Shown: positions 41,552-49,614, counted from the first letter of the stretch. The stretch is DNA of 64,000 bases from an uncultured Eubacteriales bacterium (GCA_949068525.1 CARTIQ010000002.1:62001-126000); one strand, 5' to 3'. The notes: a model not told the origin generated them from the letters alone. Made by a program: numbers and translations.

Positions 41552-42100
41552 ATGCTTTCAAACGAAAATACATGGCTTGCTGCCGCGTGGAATCTGGGCT
41601 TAATCCTAGCTTGGGATTTGATCGTGTTTTGCTGTTGTCGAGCTTTAAATGACAACCACTTTGATTACAACAAGTATATTTATAGAGAAAAATACTGGGA
41701 GAATAACGGAAAGTGGTATAACAAATGGATAAAAATCAAGAGTTGGAAGAATTTTTTGCCACAGTATATTTCTAAAAATGGATTTTCCAAAAAAAGTCTA
41801 ACCAGTTTGTCACTGACATACATAGACCGCTTTATTTTGGAAACATGCCGCGCAGAGTGGGCGCACAAAAACTGCATGTGGGTGGCGGTTTTGATAGTCT
41901 TGATCAACAAGATCCTCATGGGAATAACGTTTTGCACGGTTGTATTGCTGATAAACCTACCGTATGTGTGCATTCAGCGGTATAATCGCATTAGACTGAT
42001 AAATTTGCGTGAGAAAATCGTAAAGTCGCGCAGAAGTGAGTTCGAGAACGAAAACGTGATGGATTTTGTAAAGAAGATTGAGTTGGCGAATTTTCGGTGA
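41552..42100 (+). CDS. CrtO-like acyltransferase-family membrane protein
   Basis: A 182-residue membrane protein resembling the glycosyl-4,4'-diaponeurosporenoate acyltransferase (CrtO) family: an N-terminal membrane segment (about 10-30), the basic aromatic stretch with WYNKWIKIKSWKNFLPQ, then ETCRAEWAHKNC and a second hydrophobic part ending INLPYVCIQRYNRIRL. No carotenoid genes are present in the window, so the staphyloxanthin role of the name should not be assumed. ATG at 41552 after ACGAGG. rsmE follows 54 bp later in the same direction. Confidence 0.75.
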   Translation: MLSNENTWLAAAWNLGLILAWDLIVFCCCRALNDNHFDYNKYIYREKYWENNGKWYNKWIKIKSWKNFLPQYISKNGFSKKSLTSLSLTYIDRFILETCRAEWAHKNCMWVAVLIVLINKILMGITFCTVVLLINLPYVCIQRYNRIRLINLREKIVKSRRSEFENENVMDFVKKIELANFR

Positions 42101-42154
42101 ATCAGGTGCCGAGGTTCGCTAAATTTTTACGACTTGTACGATTGGAATGATGAT

Positions 42155-42886
42155 ATGCCACGTTTTTTTGTGAACGAGCCGGTTGGGGATTTTTTTGAGA
42201 TCTTGGGCAATGACGCCGCGCATATTATGAAGTCTCTGCGGATGCAAAGGGGTGAAATGCTGACTCTGTGCCACAATGAGTTGGATTATGTTTGTGAAAT
42301 CACGGATTTTGGCGAAGGTTCAGTAAAATTGAGACTCCTGAGGGTAGAAAAGTGCGATTCGGAGCCAAGTGTGGAGGTTACACTCTTTCAGGCGCTACCT
42401 AAAGGGGACAAGATGGACTTCATCGTGCAGAAGGCCGTAGAAATCGGGGTGGACGAGATTGTTCTGATGCTCACAAGTCGATGTGTCTCGCGCCCGGATG
42501 AAAAATCGTTGCAGAAAAAGGTGTCTCGCTGGCAGAAAATTGCAGAGGAAGCCGCAAAGCAGTCTGGAAGAGGCAGAATACCGCGCGTTTTGGAAGCAGT
42601 GAGTTTTGAAAATGCCGTAGAAATAGCAAAAAGAAGCGAAAAAACGCTTCTTTTTTATGAAAATGGCGGATCCCCGTTACGGGGGGCAATAAACAACACA
42701 GAAAACCCTCGGTCTATTGCTGTTTTTATTGGACCAGAGGGTGGATTTGAGCGCACGGAAGTAGATTTGGCGTCGAACGCCGCGGGAGCCACGATATGCA
42801 CGCTCGGCAGAAGGATCCTCCGCACTGAGACGGCGGCAATAGTCGCCACTGCGCTGGTGATTTACGAAATCGAAGCTAAAAACTGA
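42155..42886 (+). CDS. rsmE: 16S rRNA m3U1498 methyltransferase RsmE
   Basis: A SPOUT-family methyltransferase acting on U1498 of 16S rRNA. The 243 residues contain the PUA-like N-domain (MPRFFVNEP ... HIMKSLRMQRGE), then QALPKGDKMDFIVQKAVEIGVDEI, and the knotted SAM site FIGPEGGFERTEV and LGRRILRTETAA. The ATG at 42155 gives the usual family start; a TTG seven codons earlier is possible. It is convergent with glyQS, with only nine bases between the stops and no terminator visible. Confidence 0.95.
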   Translation: MPRFFVNEPVGDFFEILGNDAAHIMKSLRMQRGEMLTLCHNELDYVCEITDFGEGSVKLRLLRVEKCDSEPSVEVTLFQALPKGDKMDFIVQKAVEIGVDEIVLMLTSRCVSRPDEKSLQKKVSRWQKIAEEAAKQSGRGRIPRVLEAVSFENAVEIAKRSEKTLLFYENGGSPLRGAINNTENPRSIAVFIGPEGGFERTEVDLASNAAGATICTLGRRILRTETAAIVATALVIYEIEAKN

Positions 42887-42895
42887 AAGTTGCAG

Positions 42896-44272
42896 CTAGA
42901 CCTTGATTTTTTCCGCGATGTAATCGACCAGCTTGTCGCAAGAAATGCGATCCTGCTGCATAGAGTCGCGATGGCGCACGGTAACGCAGCCGTCGGACTC
43001 ACTATCGAAGTCATATGTGACGCAAAATGGCGTGCCGATCTCGTCCTGACGGCGATATCTCTTGCCAATGGATCCGGCCTCGTCGTAGTCGACCATAAAA
43101 TGTGCAGAGAGTTGACCGTAGACCTTGCTAGCGCCGTCGCTTAGTTTTTTCGATAATGGAAAAATAGCTGCCTTAAATGGAGCTAAATTCGGATGAAGCC
43201 TCAACACCACGCGAGTATCGCCATCTTCGGAGGCTTCTTCGTCGTATGCGTCGCAGAGGAAGGCCAGCGCAACCCTATCGGCGCCCAATGAAGGCTCAAT
43301 CACATACGGAATATAGCGCTGGTTTGAGTCGGGGTCGAAGTATTCGAGGCTTTTGCCAGAGTGCTCCTGATGCTGAGTCAGGTCGAAGTCAGTACGGTCG
43401 GCAATTCCCCAAAGCTCGCCCCACCCAAACGGAAACAAGAATTCAATGTCGGTAGTGGCCCGCGAATAGTGCGAAAGCTCCTCTTTAGAGTGGTCACGAA
43501 GCCGAATGTTATCAGGGCTTAGACCCAAGTTTAAGAGCCAGTTATTGCAAAAATCGCGCCAGTAGTTGAACCATTCAAGATCGGTGCCAGGTTTACAGAA
43601 GAACTCAAGCTCCATCTGCTCGAACTCACGCGTACGAAAGATAAAATTGCCCGGAGTAATTTCATTGCGAAAAGATTTACCGATCTGAGCGATGCCAAAA
43701 GGTAGTTTGCGTCGGGAAGTCCGCTGAACGTTAGCAAAATTCACAAAGATGCCCTGAGCCGTCTCGGGCCGCAAGTAGACTTCATTCTTCGCATCCTCAG
43801 TCACGCCCTGAAAGGTCTTGAACATCAGGTTAAACTTGCGAATATCAGTGAAGTTCGCGGCGCCGCAGACGGGGCAAGTGACGTGATGCTTCGTTATATA
43901 TGCGCTCATCTGGTCAAAAGACATACCATTGGCGTCACCGCCGGCATTTTCTATAATCTTATCTGCTCGATGCCGAGTTTTGCACTCTCTGCAGTCCATC
44001 AAAGGGTCAGAGAAGTTGCCCAAATGTCCCGAAGCGACCCAAGTTTGAGGATTCATCAAAATAGCAGAATCCAGCCCAACGTTGAGCTTACTCTCACGAA
44101 TGAACTTCTGACGCCAGGCATCCTTAATATTATTCTTAAACTCCACGCCCAAAGGGCCGTAGTCCCAGGAGTTCGACAACCCGCCATAAATCTCGGACCC
44201 AGGGAATATAAAGCCTCTATTTTTGCAAAGAGCCACGATTTTTTCCATAGATTTTTCGCTGTTTAAGAGCAT
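42896..44272 (-). CDS. glyQS: Glycyl-tRNA synthetase, single-chain alpha2 type
   Basis: Charges tRNA-Gly. The 458 residues are the homodimeric type found in some Firmicutes and in archaea: IVALCKNRGFIFPGSEIYGGLSNSWDYGPLGVEFKNNI, a zinc-binding CRECKTRH ... CPVCGA insertion, motif 2 (FGIAQIGKSFRNEITP), and an anticodon-binding C-terminal domain. The ATG at 44272 follows AAGGAGGC. The gene has a strong promoter (44325-44296) inside a near-perfect inverted repeat and no T-box leader. Confidence 0.96.
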   Translation of the reverse strand: MLLNSEKSMEKIVALCKNRGFIFPGSEIYGGLSNSWDYGPLGVEFKNNIKDAWRQKFIRESKLNVGLDSAILMNPQTWVASGHLGNFSDPLMDCRECKTRHRADKIIENAGGDANGMSFDQMSAYITKHHVTCPVCGAANFTDIRKFNLMFKTFQGVTEDAKNEVYLRPETAQGIFVNFANVQRTSRRKLPFGIAQIGKSFRNEITPGNFIFRTREFEQMELEFFCKPGTDLEWFNYWRDFCNNWLLNLGLSPDNIRLRDHSKEELSHYSRATTDIEFLFPFGWGELWGIADRTDFDLTQHQEHSGKSLEYFDPDSNQRYIPYVIEPSLGADRVALAFLCDAYDEEASEDGDTRVVLRLHPNLAPFKAAIFPLSKKLSDGASKVYGQLSAHFMVDYDEAGSIGKRYRRQDEIGTPFCVTYDFDSESDGCVTVRHRDSMQQDRISCDKLVDYIAEKIKV

Positions 44273-44278
44273 AAAAAG

Positions 44279-44316
44279 GCCTCCTTACTGAAAGTATTAT
44301 AATTCAGCAAGGAGGC
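44279..44316. repeat. Inverted repeat across the glyQS -10
   Basis: Arms 44279-44292 and 44303-44316 (GCCTCCTTACTGAA and TTCAGCAAGGAGGC) pair in 13 of 14 positions around a 10-bp centre containing the -10 box. One arm encodes the ribosome binding site of glyQS. Confidence 0.85.
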
Positions 44317-44325
44317 ACTTGTCAA
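44296..44325 (-). promoter_or_regulatory. glyQS promoter
   Basis: On the minus strand: TTGACA (44325-44320), 18-bp spacer, TATAAT (44301-44296). The leader is short, about 20 nt. The segment GAGGCACTTGTCAATTAC is repeated at 47003-47020. Confidence 0.8.
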
Positions 44326-44358
44326 TTACCAAAGGCAAACATCAATCGTAAGATTTAA

Positions 44359-46872
44359 TTACTTACTATTGCCAAAAAATAAGGAGAAGGTGAAGAAGGT
44401 GAATACGGCTGATAAAACTCTGATAATAGGGTGTTGTTCTAGATTTTGTGAGTCAATTAAAGGCATCGGCAGAGGAGTAGGCATTGCAGGAGTTGGGGTG
44501 GCATCATTTATAGTCTGTGAATTTTCGTCCGAGTCATCTTCTGAATTAGAATCACTTAAAGGGCGCAGAAAGTTATGAATGTTCGAGCTAATGCTCGCAC
44601 GAATTGTACGAAGTGAAGCCCAAAAACCACCTTGCGTAGTTGTGCTCTGTTGCTGATTTCCTGTGCGTACAGGCTGTGATGGATTATGAGAATTTTCATC
44701 CGTTTGCTCAGAGGGATTCTCGTCGTCTTCTTCCTCGTTGTGATATTCTTCATTATAAGACTCGCTACCATTCTCTTGGTATATATCGTCTTGATCCGAT
44801 TGCTGGTTTTCTTGGTTTTCAGGCTGTGGCTCAGCAGGAGTTTCGTTCTGTGTCCCTTCTTCAGGCTGTGCCTCAGCTTCATTCTGTGCCACTTCTTCAT
44901 TGTGTTGCTCATCAGGGTTTCCATTCAATGCAGATGTTGGGGAACTACTACTATCTTCTTCTATTATTTCGTTCGCCGGTTGCACAGGAGTTTCGTTCTG
45001 TGTCTCAGCTTGATCATTGGCAGGAGGTAGTGGTTGAGTTCCTTGGAATTCGACTTGATTATTCTGGGCTTGGTTTAGTTGCAAGTTAAGAGCATTAATT
45101 TGTGCTTGAAGGTCATTAATTTGCTGTTCATTTTGCGTAGCCTCATTTAATTGTTCTTGTAATTGTTCTTGAAGAGCATTAATTTGATCTTTAAGCTTTT
45201 GAATTTCATTTTTAAGAGAGGATTCTTTTTCATTAGCCATATTTTTAGCTTCTTCCTCTTTAGCCTTAGCCGATAGCTCAGCCCGCTGCTTAGCCTCCTC
45301 TGCGGCGCCAAGCTTTTGCTTAGCCTTATCTAATTCTTTTTGAAGACTTTGGATTTGATCCTCTTGTTTATTTATTTTTAAAACATCTTCTATTTTAGCC
45401 TTGTTTTGCTCCTCCAAGCATTCCGTCTTAGTTTTGATAACTATTTCTAAATCTGTATTTTTGGCATTAAGGTTGTTTATCTTTTTATTAGCCTCGGTTA
45501 ATTGTTCTTGAAGGCCTTGAACTCGCGCTTCAAGCTGGGCTTGTTGTTCAGCAGTTACATCTGTCTGTGTATTTAAGTTTCGGTATGTATTATTTTCATT
45601 CTGTTCCGCAACAGGAGATGCAGGCTGTTGATGTACTAGGGATGGGAATATTTCTCTAACTATAGCCGTGGCATGGTCTACATCGGCTGTAGCATCCTCA
45701 CAAACATCATTACATTCTATAGCATAGTTTTGAAGCTCTTCATTTTGCGCTCTAAGGTCGTCTATCTCTTGATAAGCCGCGTTTAATTGTTCTCGAAGCT
45801 GTCGAACTTGCTCTTCAAGCGGGATTCTTTGTTCATCTCTTTCCTCATCTTCTACAGTTTCGTTCGGTGCCTCTTCTTCGTTGTGTTGCTCATCAGCGTT
45901 TTCATTCAATGCAGATGTTGGGGAACTACTACTATCTTCTTCTTCTTCTATTATTTCGTTCGCCGGTTGTACAGGAATTTCGTTCTGTGTATCAACTTGA
46001 TCCTGTAGCTCAGGTTCATTCTGTGTCTCTTCTTCAGGCTGTTGATCAGCAGGATTCGTTAGTGGGGAATCATTAAGAGATGTTATATACATTTCATAAT
46101 GTTGATCCGTGCGACTAATTATCTCCTCGTAGTTTTTGCCGTCAGATAACTCTTCTATGGTATTAGTCGTAAAGGAACTTTTGCTTCCAGACGATTCCTC
46201 AGTATTTAGCTCAGCAGGAGTTTCAGGCAGTTGATCATTGCTTACAGCCAGTGACTCAGCAGAATCTTCAGAATGGTAAAGGATCGAATTAGCCCTGTTT
46301 GAGTTAATAGGGCTGCCAGTTGGTAAACTATCATTACTTGAATTATCAATACTGTAATGAGCTATGCTGCCAGAACTAGGAGAGTCAAAAAAATTAAAGG
46401 AGGGTGATTGGTTAGCAGTGGTTTCACTCGGTGTCTCTTCATTTTCCATGATAACCTCAGAGTTATCTAATCCTCCGTTTTCAGCCGGTTGATCATTGTT
46501 TTCAGGCTGTAGCTCAGCAGGAATTTGAGGCTGTTGCACAACAGGAGCTGGAGGCTGTGCGCTACCGTTTGCTCTTTCGACTAAGTCGTTAACCGTACTC
46601 TCTAATTTGCTAAGTTGGCTTGCTTTAGTCTTTTTACTGTCTCCTACCTTATCTATAAGGTCCTTCAACTCTTTTATTAGGTCTTCATCGCTTGCAGCCG
46701 TAGCTTTTTTAAGAGCCGCTTGTAGCGCAGATAAGAACCGATCACGACGGTTTGGTTGTTGCTGGTCTCCATAAGAAGCTGTTGCCACATTTGATAAAGG
46801 CACGGGGCTAGCCACAAGCACGGAGCTAACTAAGGCCGCTTTAAAGGCCTTGCTAATTTTTGAATTTGCCAT
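44359..46872 (-). CDS. Large secreted coiled-coil protein, unrecognised
   Basis: An 837-residue exported protein with no recognised family. It has a signal peptide (about 1-33, ending NVATASYG), a short helical region (45-95), a long acidic Gln/Asn/Glu/Ser/Pro-rich part, two coiled coils with heptad-like QLREQLNAAYQEIDDLRAQNEEL (about 350-380) and LEARVQGLQEQLTEANKKI to LNLQLNQAQ (about 445-600), another acidic low-complexity tail, and a C-terminal membrane segment followed by GNSK. A stretch of about 40 residues (ANEIIEE ... SSSSPTSALN ... DEQHNEE) occurs twice. The ATG at 46872 follows AGGAGGT. A surface-exposed spacer or adhesin-like role is possible but inferred from architecture only. 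Confidence 0.7.
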   Translation of the reverse strand: MANSKISKAFKAALVSSVLVASPVPLSNVATASYGDQQQPNRRDRFLSALQAALKKATAASDEDLIKELKDLIDKVGDSKKTKASQLSKLESTVNDLVERANGSAQPPAPVVQQPQIPAELQPENNDQPAENGGLDNSEVIMENEETPSETTANQSPSFNFFDSPSSGSIAHYSIDNSSNDSLPTGSPINSNRANSILYHSEDSAESLAVSNDQLPETPAELNTEESSGSKSSFTTNTIEELSDGKNYEEIISRTDQHYEMYITSLNDSPLTNPADQQPEEETQNEPELQDQVDTQNEIPVQPANEIIEEEEDSSSSPTSALNENADEQHNEEEAPNETVEDEERDEQRIPLEEQVRQLREQLNAAYQEIDDLRAQNEELQNYAIECNDVCEDATADVDHATAIVREIFPSLVHQQPASPVAEQNENNTYRNLNTQTDVTAEQQAQLEARVQGLQEQLTEANKKINNLNAKNTDLEIVIKTKTECLEEQNKAKIEDVLKINKQEDQIQSLQKELDKAKQKLGAAEEAKQRAELSAKAKEEEAKNMANEKESSLKNEIQKLKDQINALQEQLQEQLNEATQNEQQINDLQAQINALNLQLNQAQNNQVEFQGTQPLPPANDQAETQNETPVQPANEIIEEDSSSSPTSALNGNPDEQHNEEVAQNEAEAQPEEGTQNETPAEPQPENQENQQSDQDDIYQENGSESYNEEYHNEEEDDENPSEQTDENSHNPSQPVRTGNQQQSTTTQGGFWASLRTIRASISSNIHNFLRPLSDSNSEDDSDENSQTINDATPTPAMPTPLPMPLIDSQNLEQHPIIRVLSAVFTFFTFSLFFGNSK
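44892..45004. repeat. Direct repeat copy A in the coiled-coil gene
   Basis: About 113 bp nearly identical to copy B at 45871-45990. It includes an identical core GATGTTGGGGAACTACTACT. The copies differ by one two-codon length change and a few bases. Confidence 0.8.
45871..45990. repeat. Direct repeat copy B in the coiled-coil gene
   Basis: Partner of copy A at 44892-45004, about 980 bp away in the same orientation and frame. It has two more glutamate codons than copy A. Confidence 0.8.
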
Positions 46873-46945
46873 AAAAATATTACCTCCTAAAAATTTTGAA
46901 AATTTAGTGCAAAAAGCACGAAAAAGGTTTAAGTGTAGAACTTAA

Positions 46946-46960
46946 CTATACAAATAACAT
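46946..46960 (-). other. Four-codon leader reading frame
   Basis: On the minus strand ATG TTA TTT GTA TAG (46960-46946) lies ten bases after GGAGGT (46976-46971), within the leader of the coiled-coil gene and 73 bp before its own start. It could be a translated minigene or a relic of a duplicated glyQS start region. Confidence 0.4.
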
Positions 46961-46986
46961 AAAAAAGAGCACCTCCATTTGTTTAT

Positions 46987-47016
46987 ATTATAAAACAAGA
47001 AAGAGGCACTTGTCAA
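46987..47016 (-). promoter_or_regulatory. Promoter of the coiled-coil gene
   Basis: On the minus strand: TTGACA (47016-47011), 18-bp spacer, TATAAT (46992-46987). The -35 and flank match those of glyQS over 18 bp. Confidence 0.8.
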
Positions 47017-47027
47017 TTACTATTTAA

Positions 47028-47405
47028 TTAAAAAATGTTGCAAAAGAATGGGCAAAGGTCTCCATTATCAGATTTGTTTGAACTATTATCGTCCTTTTTC
47101 TCTTCATTGTTTGGATTTTCTTCACCATCATTTTCAGTCGGAGGATCACTTGCTTCGGATTCTTCTTCCTCGTATATTTCGGTTTGAGTAGTCGTTGCTT
47201 GGGTGTCGTTTTCATTAGTAATATTAAATTTTACGTGGGGACTGGTTTCATCATCGTTAATTTTAAATTCTTGCTGGGGAGTTTCTGGATTGTCGTCGTC
47301 CGAAAGACTAGCACTGCAGCACAAATCAAAATTTACCATAGGGAACAAAAATAAAAGGCTAAACAAAGCAGATATAATGGAGATTTTCACTTTTGAATTT
47401 AACAT
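47028..47405 (-). CDS. Small acidic secreted protein, unrecognised
   Basis: A 125-residue protein with a signal sequence (about 1-30, ending near DLCCSAS, so possibly cleaved or lipidated) and a mature part that is almost entirely acidic low complexity (DDDNPETPQQE, EEEESEASDPPTENDGEENPNNEEKKDD), ending with three cysteine- and phenylalanine-rich residues groups (CPFFCNIF). The ATG at 47405 follows AGGTGGT. It is one of three adjacent genes with similar promoter, ribosome site and signal peptide but unrelated mature sequences. Function unknown. Confidence 0.6.
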   Translation of the reverse strand: MLNSKVKISIISALFSLLFLFPMVNFDLCCSASLSDDDNPETPQQEFKINDDETSPHVKFNITNENDTQATTTQTEIYEEEESEASDPPTENDGEENPNNEEKKDDNSSNKSDNGDLCPFFCNIF

Positions 47406-47516
47406 AATTTTACCACCTATCAATTTTAAATTTTTTACTTAATGAAAAAATAGCGACTAATTGCAGATTTTTTAGCCATTTAAAATAAGATAAAGAAGCA
47501 CATCCCAGCCGAACCT

Positions 47517-47546
47517 ATTATAGCTTAGCAAGAAGGTGAGTGTCAA
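47517..47546 (-). promoter_or_regulatory. Promoter of the small acidic protein
   Basis: On the minus strand: TTGACA (47546-47541), 18-bp spacer, TATAAT (47522-47517). Confidence 0.8.
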
Positions 47547-47588
47547 CAAAATAATGAGTATCAGGCAGAAAAAACCGGGGGGAACCTA

Positions 47589-48368
47589 TTACTTACCTAA
47601 AAATACCGAGTAATGTGGCGGGGCAATATCGGGCATAAGGCTTAAGGGACGAAGATATCCGTCGGCGTCAAAATTCCCTTCGCTCCCGGAGGAGTCTATT
47701 TCCGGTTGTGTATAATCGTATTCTTCAATTATCGTTGGGAATTCTCGTATTAGAAAGGTATCTTCTGTTTGTGGAGAAGCGTCTTCTGGAGGTAGGGCTG
47801 TTTCTGGCCTTGGAGGGACATCTTCTTGAGTTTGTGAAGGGTCACATTCTAGAGTTGCTAGCAAATCCTCTTCCATATTATCATATTCGAAAGATTCTTC
47901 GTTTGCATTGCCATAATAATTTTGGGGTTCTTCTCTTAATCTGTTGAATTCATCCCACGTGTCTTGCTTAAGTTTATCCAATTCTTCAAGATCATTAGGA
48001 TTTTGCATTTCAGATTTCTTTTTAACAAAAAACTTAAGTGTGCGCTCATATATGCTTCGAGAAATGGGACTATTTGTGTGGCAGTCCAAAAGTTTTTCTA
48101 TTAACCTAAAAAAGGGAGAGAAACGGTGGTCGTTATAAAGACAGTCTAAAAAATCAATCAAGTTAAGATCTTTAATAAGGATGTCCTTTTCGGAGGTTTG
48201 TGAGCTTATATTTTGAGAAGGATCGTTATTTGGTTTTTCGAATGATGCGCTAGAGCCCAGGCTTAGAGTGCAATTTAAGGTAGAAATCAAAATTATAAAG
48301 CTCATGGTAGCAGAAACAACAGATTTTCTCTTTCTTGCCGAGAAATTGAACATAAAAATTTTCCTCAT
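47589..48368 (-). CDS. Secreted protein, unrecognised
   Basis: A 259-residue protein with a long signal sequence (about 1-45, with a basic RKIFMFNFSARKRKS start), then a helical middle (about 65-165, SEKDILIKDLNLIDFLDCLYNDHRFSPFFRLIEKLLDC) and an acidic Pro/Glu/Thr-rich C-terminus (PPRPETALPPEDASPQTEDTF). No membrane anchor or sorting signal is visible. The ATG at 48368 follows AGGTGGT in the same leader style as the gene at 47405. Unknown function; it belongs to the same expression group by its promoter. Confidence 0.6.
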   Translation of the reverse strand: MRKIFMFNFSARKRKSVVSATMSFIILISTLNCTLSLGSSASFEKPNNDPSQNISSQTSEKDILIKDLNLIDFLDCLYNDHRFSPFFRLIEKLLDCHTNSPISRSIYERTLKFFVKKKSEMQNPNDLEELDKLKQDTWDEFNRLREEPQNYYGNANEESFEYDNMEEDLLATLECDPSQTQEDVPPRPETALPPEDASPQTEDTFLIREFPTIIEEYDYTQPEIDSSGSEGNFDADGYLRPLSLMPDIAPPHYSVFLGK

Positions 48369-48478
48369 AATATTACCACCTAACAAATTTTTAATATTCC
48401 ACACCATTAAATTTAGTTAATCATAGACTTTTAACCAATTAATGGCACAAAAACTATGGTTTATTTTACTAATTATAT

Positions 48479-48508
48479 ATTATAAATTAACAAAAGCGGT
48501 GTTGTCAA
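48479..48508 (-). promoter_or_regulatory. Promoter of the 48368 gene
   Basis: On the minus strand: TTGACA (48508-48503), 18-bp spacer, TATAAT (48484-48479). The leader is about 100 nt. Confidence 0.8.
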
Positions 48509-48572
48509 GTAGAGAAAAGATTATCAAAAAGCCAATTTTCCCCTTGTTCGAGAAGGCAAATGTAAACTTGGC

Positions 48573-48601
48573 TTGACAAAAATGCATTTTTATAATATAA
48601 T
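48573..48601 (+). promoter_or_regulatory. tRNA-Pro promoter
   Basis: TTGACA (48573-48578), 17-bp spacer, TATAAT (48596-48601). It is divergent from the 48368 gene. Confidence 0.8.
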
Positions 48602-48667
48602 CCAAAAAGTGTTTGTGGCGGAGTTTATGAGTGTTTTTCGTGGTACAAATTAAATTTAATAAAAAAA

Positions 48668-48744
48668 CGAGGTGTAGCTCAGTTTGGTAGAGTGCTTGGT
48701 TTGGGACCAAGATGCCGCAGGTTCGAGCCCTGTCACCTCGACCA
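48668..48744 (+). tRNA. tRNA-Pro (UGG)
   Basis: A 77-nt tRNA with encoded CCA. The acceptor stem CGAGGTG pairs with CACCTCG. The anticodon arm CTTGG-TTTGGGA-CCAAG gives anticodon TGG, and the T arm is CAGG-TTCGAGC-CCTG. UGG can read all four proline codons by wobble. It stands alone with its own promoter and terminator. Confidence 0.96.
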
Positions 48745-48763
48745 AAGTGTGGCTCCAAGGTCC

Positions 48764-48797
48764 AATTCGCGATTGAAAATGATCGTGAATTTTTTTG
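48764..48797 (+). terminator. tRNA-Pro terminator
   Basis: An 11-pair stem with G-U pairs (AATTCGCGATT with GATCGTGAATT), loop GAAAAT, followed by TTTTTTG. Confidence 0.8.
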
Positions 48798-48897
48798 TTT
48801 ATAGCGTGAATTTTAGTTTTTTGGCCTACATTTCGGATTTTGCCACGCAAAAATCCGATCACAACTAGAACTTTCAGATTTTTATTTTTTATGTGGC

Positions 48898-48926
48898 TTG
48901 ACTTTTTCTTGCGGTGTTTTTATAAT
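48898..48926 (+). promoter_or_regulatory. Promoter of the 48960 gene
   Basis: TTGACT (48898-48903), 17-bp spacer, TATAAT (48921-48926). Confidence 0.75.
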
Positions 48927-48959
48927 TGATATCAAATTTGTTTTTAAGGAGAGATTTTT

Positions 48960-49388
48960 TTGAGAAGTTTTGGTTACGTGTTTAGGGGTTTTATTGCATC
49001 GGTTGCAATGATTATGTCTTTTAATGGTTGTCTGTGTTCAGCATCGGTTCAAAAGGATACAACTGTAGGATTTACCTATACTAATGGTGAAAAGTGTCGT
49101 CTTGAAATTACTGATTATGGGTTAATGCTGTTAGACGCAACAAACCTAATACCCCGCCCGAACGGAAATTACTGTGTGGCTTGTCTTGGGTCTCCGTTTG
49201 GGCACTCATCTGAGAACTCAGTAGTAGATGCATTTTTTTTAACCGCAATTTATCCGAACGCATTTGACGGATTTAACCAAAGATTTATAGAAGCAGGCGA
49301 AGAGCCGCCAGTAGTAAGCGTTCCATCGAATTTGTTGCCTGGGCCGGACGCTGAGTGGAAATTCCCCTCCAATATAGTAGGTTATTAA
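48960..49388 (+). CDS. Small putative lipoprotein, unrecognised
   Basis: A 142-residue exported protein. The TTG start at 48960 is six bases after AAGGAGAG. The N-terminal hydrophobic segment ends in SFNGCLCSAS, where the first cysteine could be a lipidation site. The mature part is compact, without low complexity, and contains four more cysteines (EKCRLE, NYCVACLG). No family is recognised. It has its own promoter and terminator, so it is a single-gene unit in the accessory stretch. Confidence 0.6.
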   Translation: MRSFGYVFRGFIASVAMIMSFNGCLCSASVQKDTTVGFTYTNGEKCRLEITDYGLMLLDATNLIPRPNGNYCVACLGSPFGHSSENSVVDAFFLTAIYPNAFDGFNQRFIEAGEEPPVVSVPSNLLPGPDAEWKFPSNIVGY

Positions 49389-49415
49389 ATCTTAATAAAT
49401 ATTTTTATATAAAAA

Positions 49416-49454
49416 AGTCGATCGCTTATGTAGCTGATCGACTCTTAATTTTTT
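49416..49454 (+). terminator. Terminator of the 48960 gene
   Basis: A perfect AGTCGATC/GATCGACT stem with a 12-nt loop is followed by CTTAATTTTTT. The DNA from here to 49586 is AT-rich with two small hairpins and no gene. Confidence 0.8.
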
Positions 49455-49586
49455 AGGGTTTATTTCTTTTTTTAAAGAAATATGTAGACTGGCCACTATT
49501 ACCGTAAGTGGTGAGAAAACGGATGCAAAGATCATATAACATTTATAGAAAAAGTCAAGGCTTACTTTACAAAAAATTAAAATCTG

Positions 49587-49614
49587 TTGCACAAAACTCC
49601 AAAAATTGTATAAT
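49587..49614 (+). promoter_or_regulatory. Promoter of the GNAT gene
   Basis: TTGCAC (49587-49592), 16-bp spacer, TATAAT (49609-49614). It rules out start codons before about 49621. Confidence 0.55.

Noticed and set aside
44273..44358. Possible T-box leader for glyQS
   Set aside because: The promoter lies about 24 bp before the start codon and leaves no room for a T-box; the inverted repeat spans the -10 and is not a specifier or antiterminator.
44369..46076. Several plus-strand reading frames of 69-149 codons opposite the coiled-coil gene
   Set aside because: They are shadows of the repetitive acidic gene: no ribosome sites, no family pattern, and composition explained by the reverse complement of Glu/Gln codons.
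48480..48862. Minus-strand reading frames overlapping tRNA-Pro
   Set aside because: They run through the tRNA and its terminator and resemble the false proteins often predicted antisense to tRNA genes.
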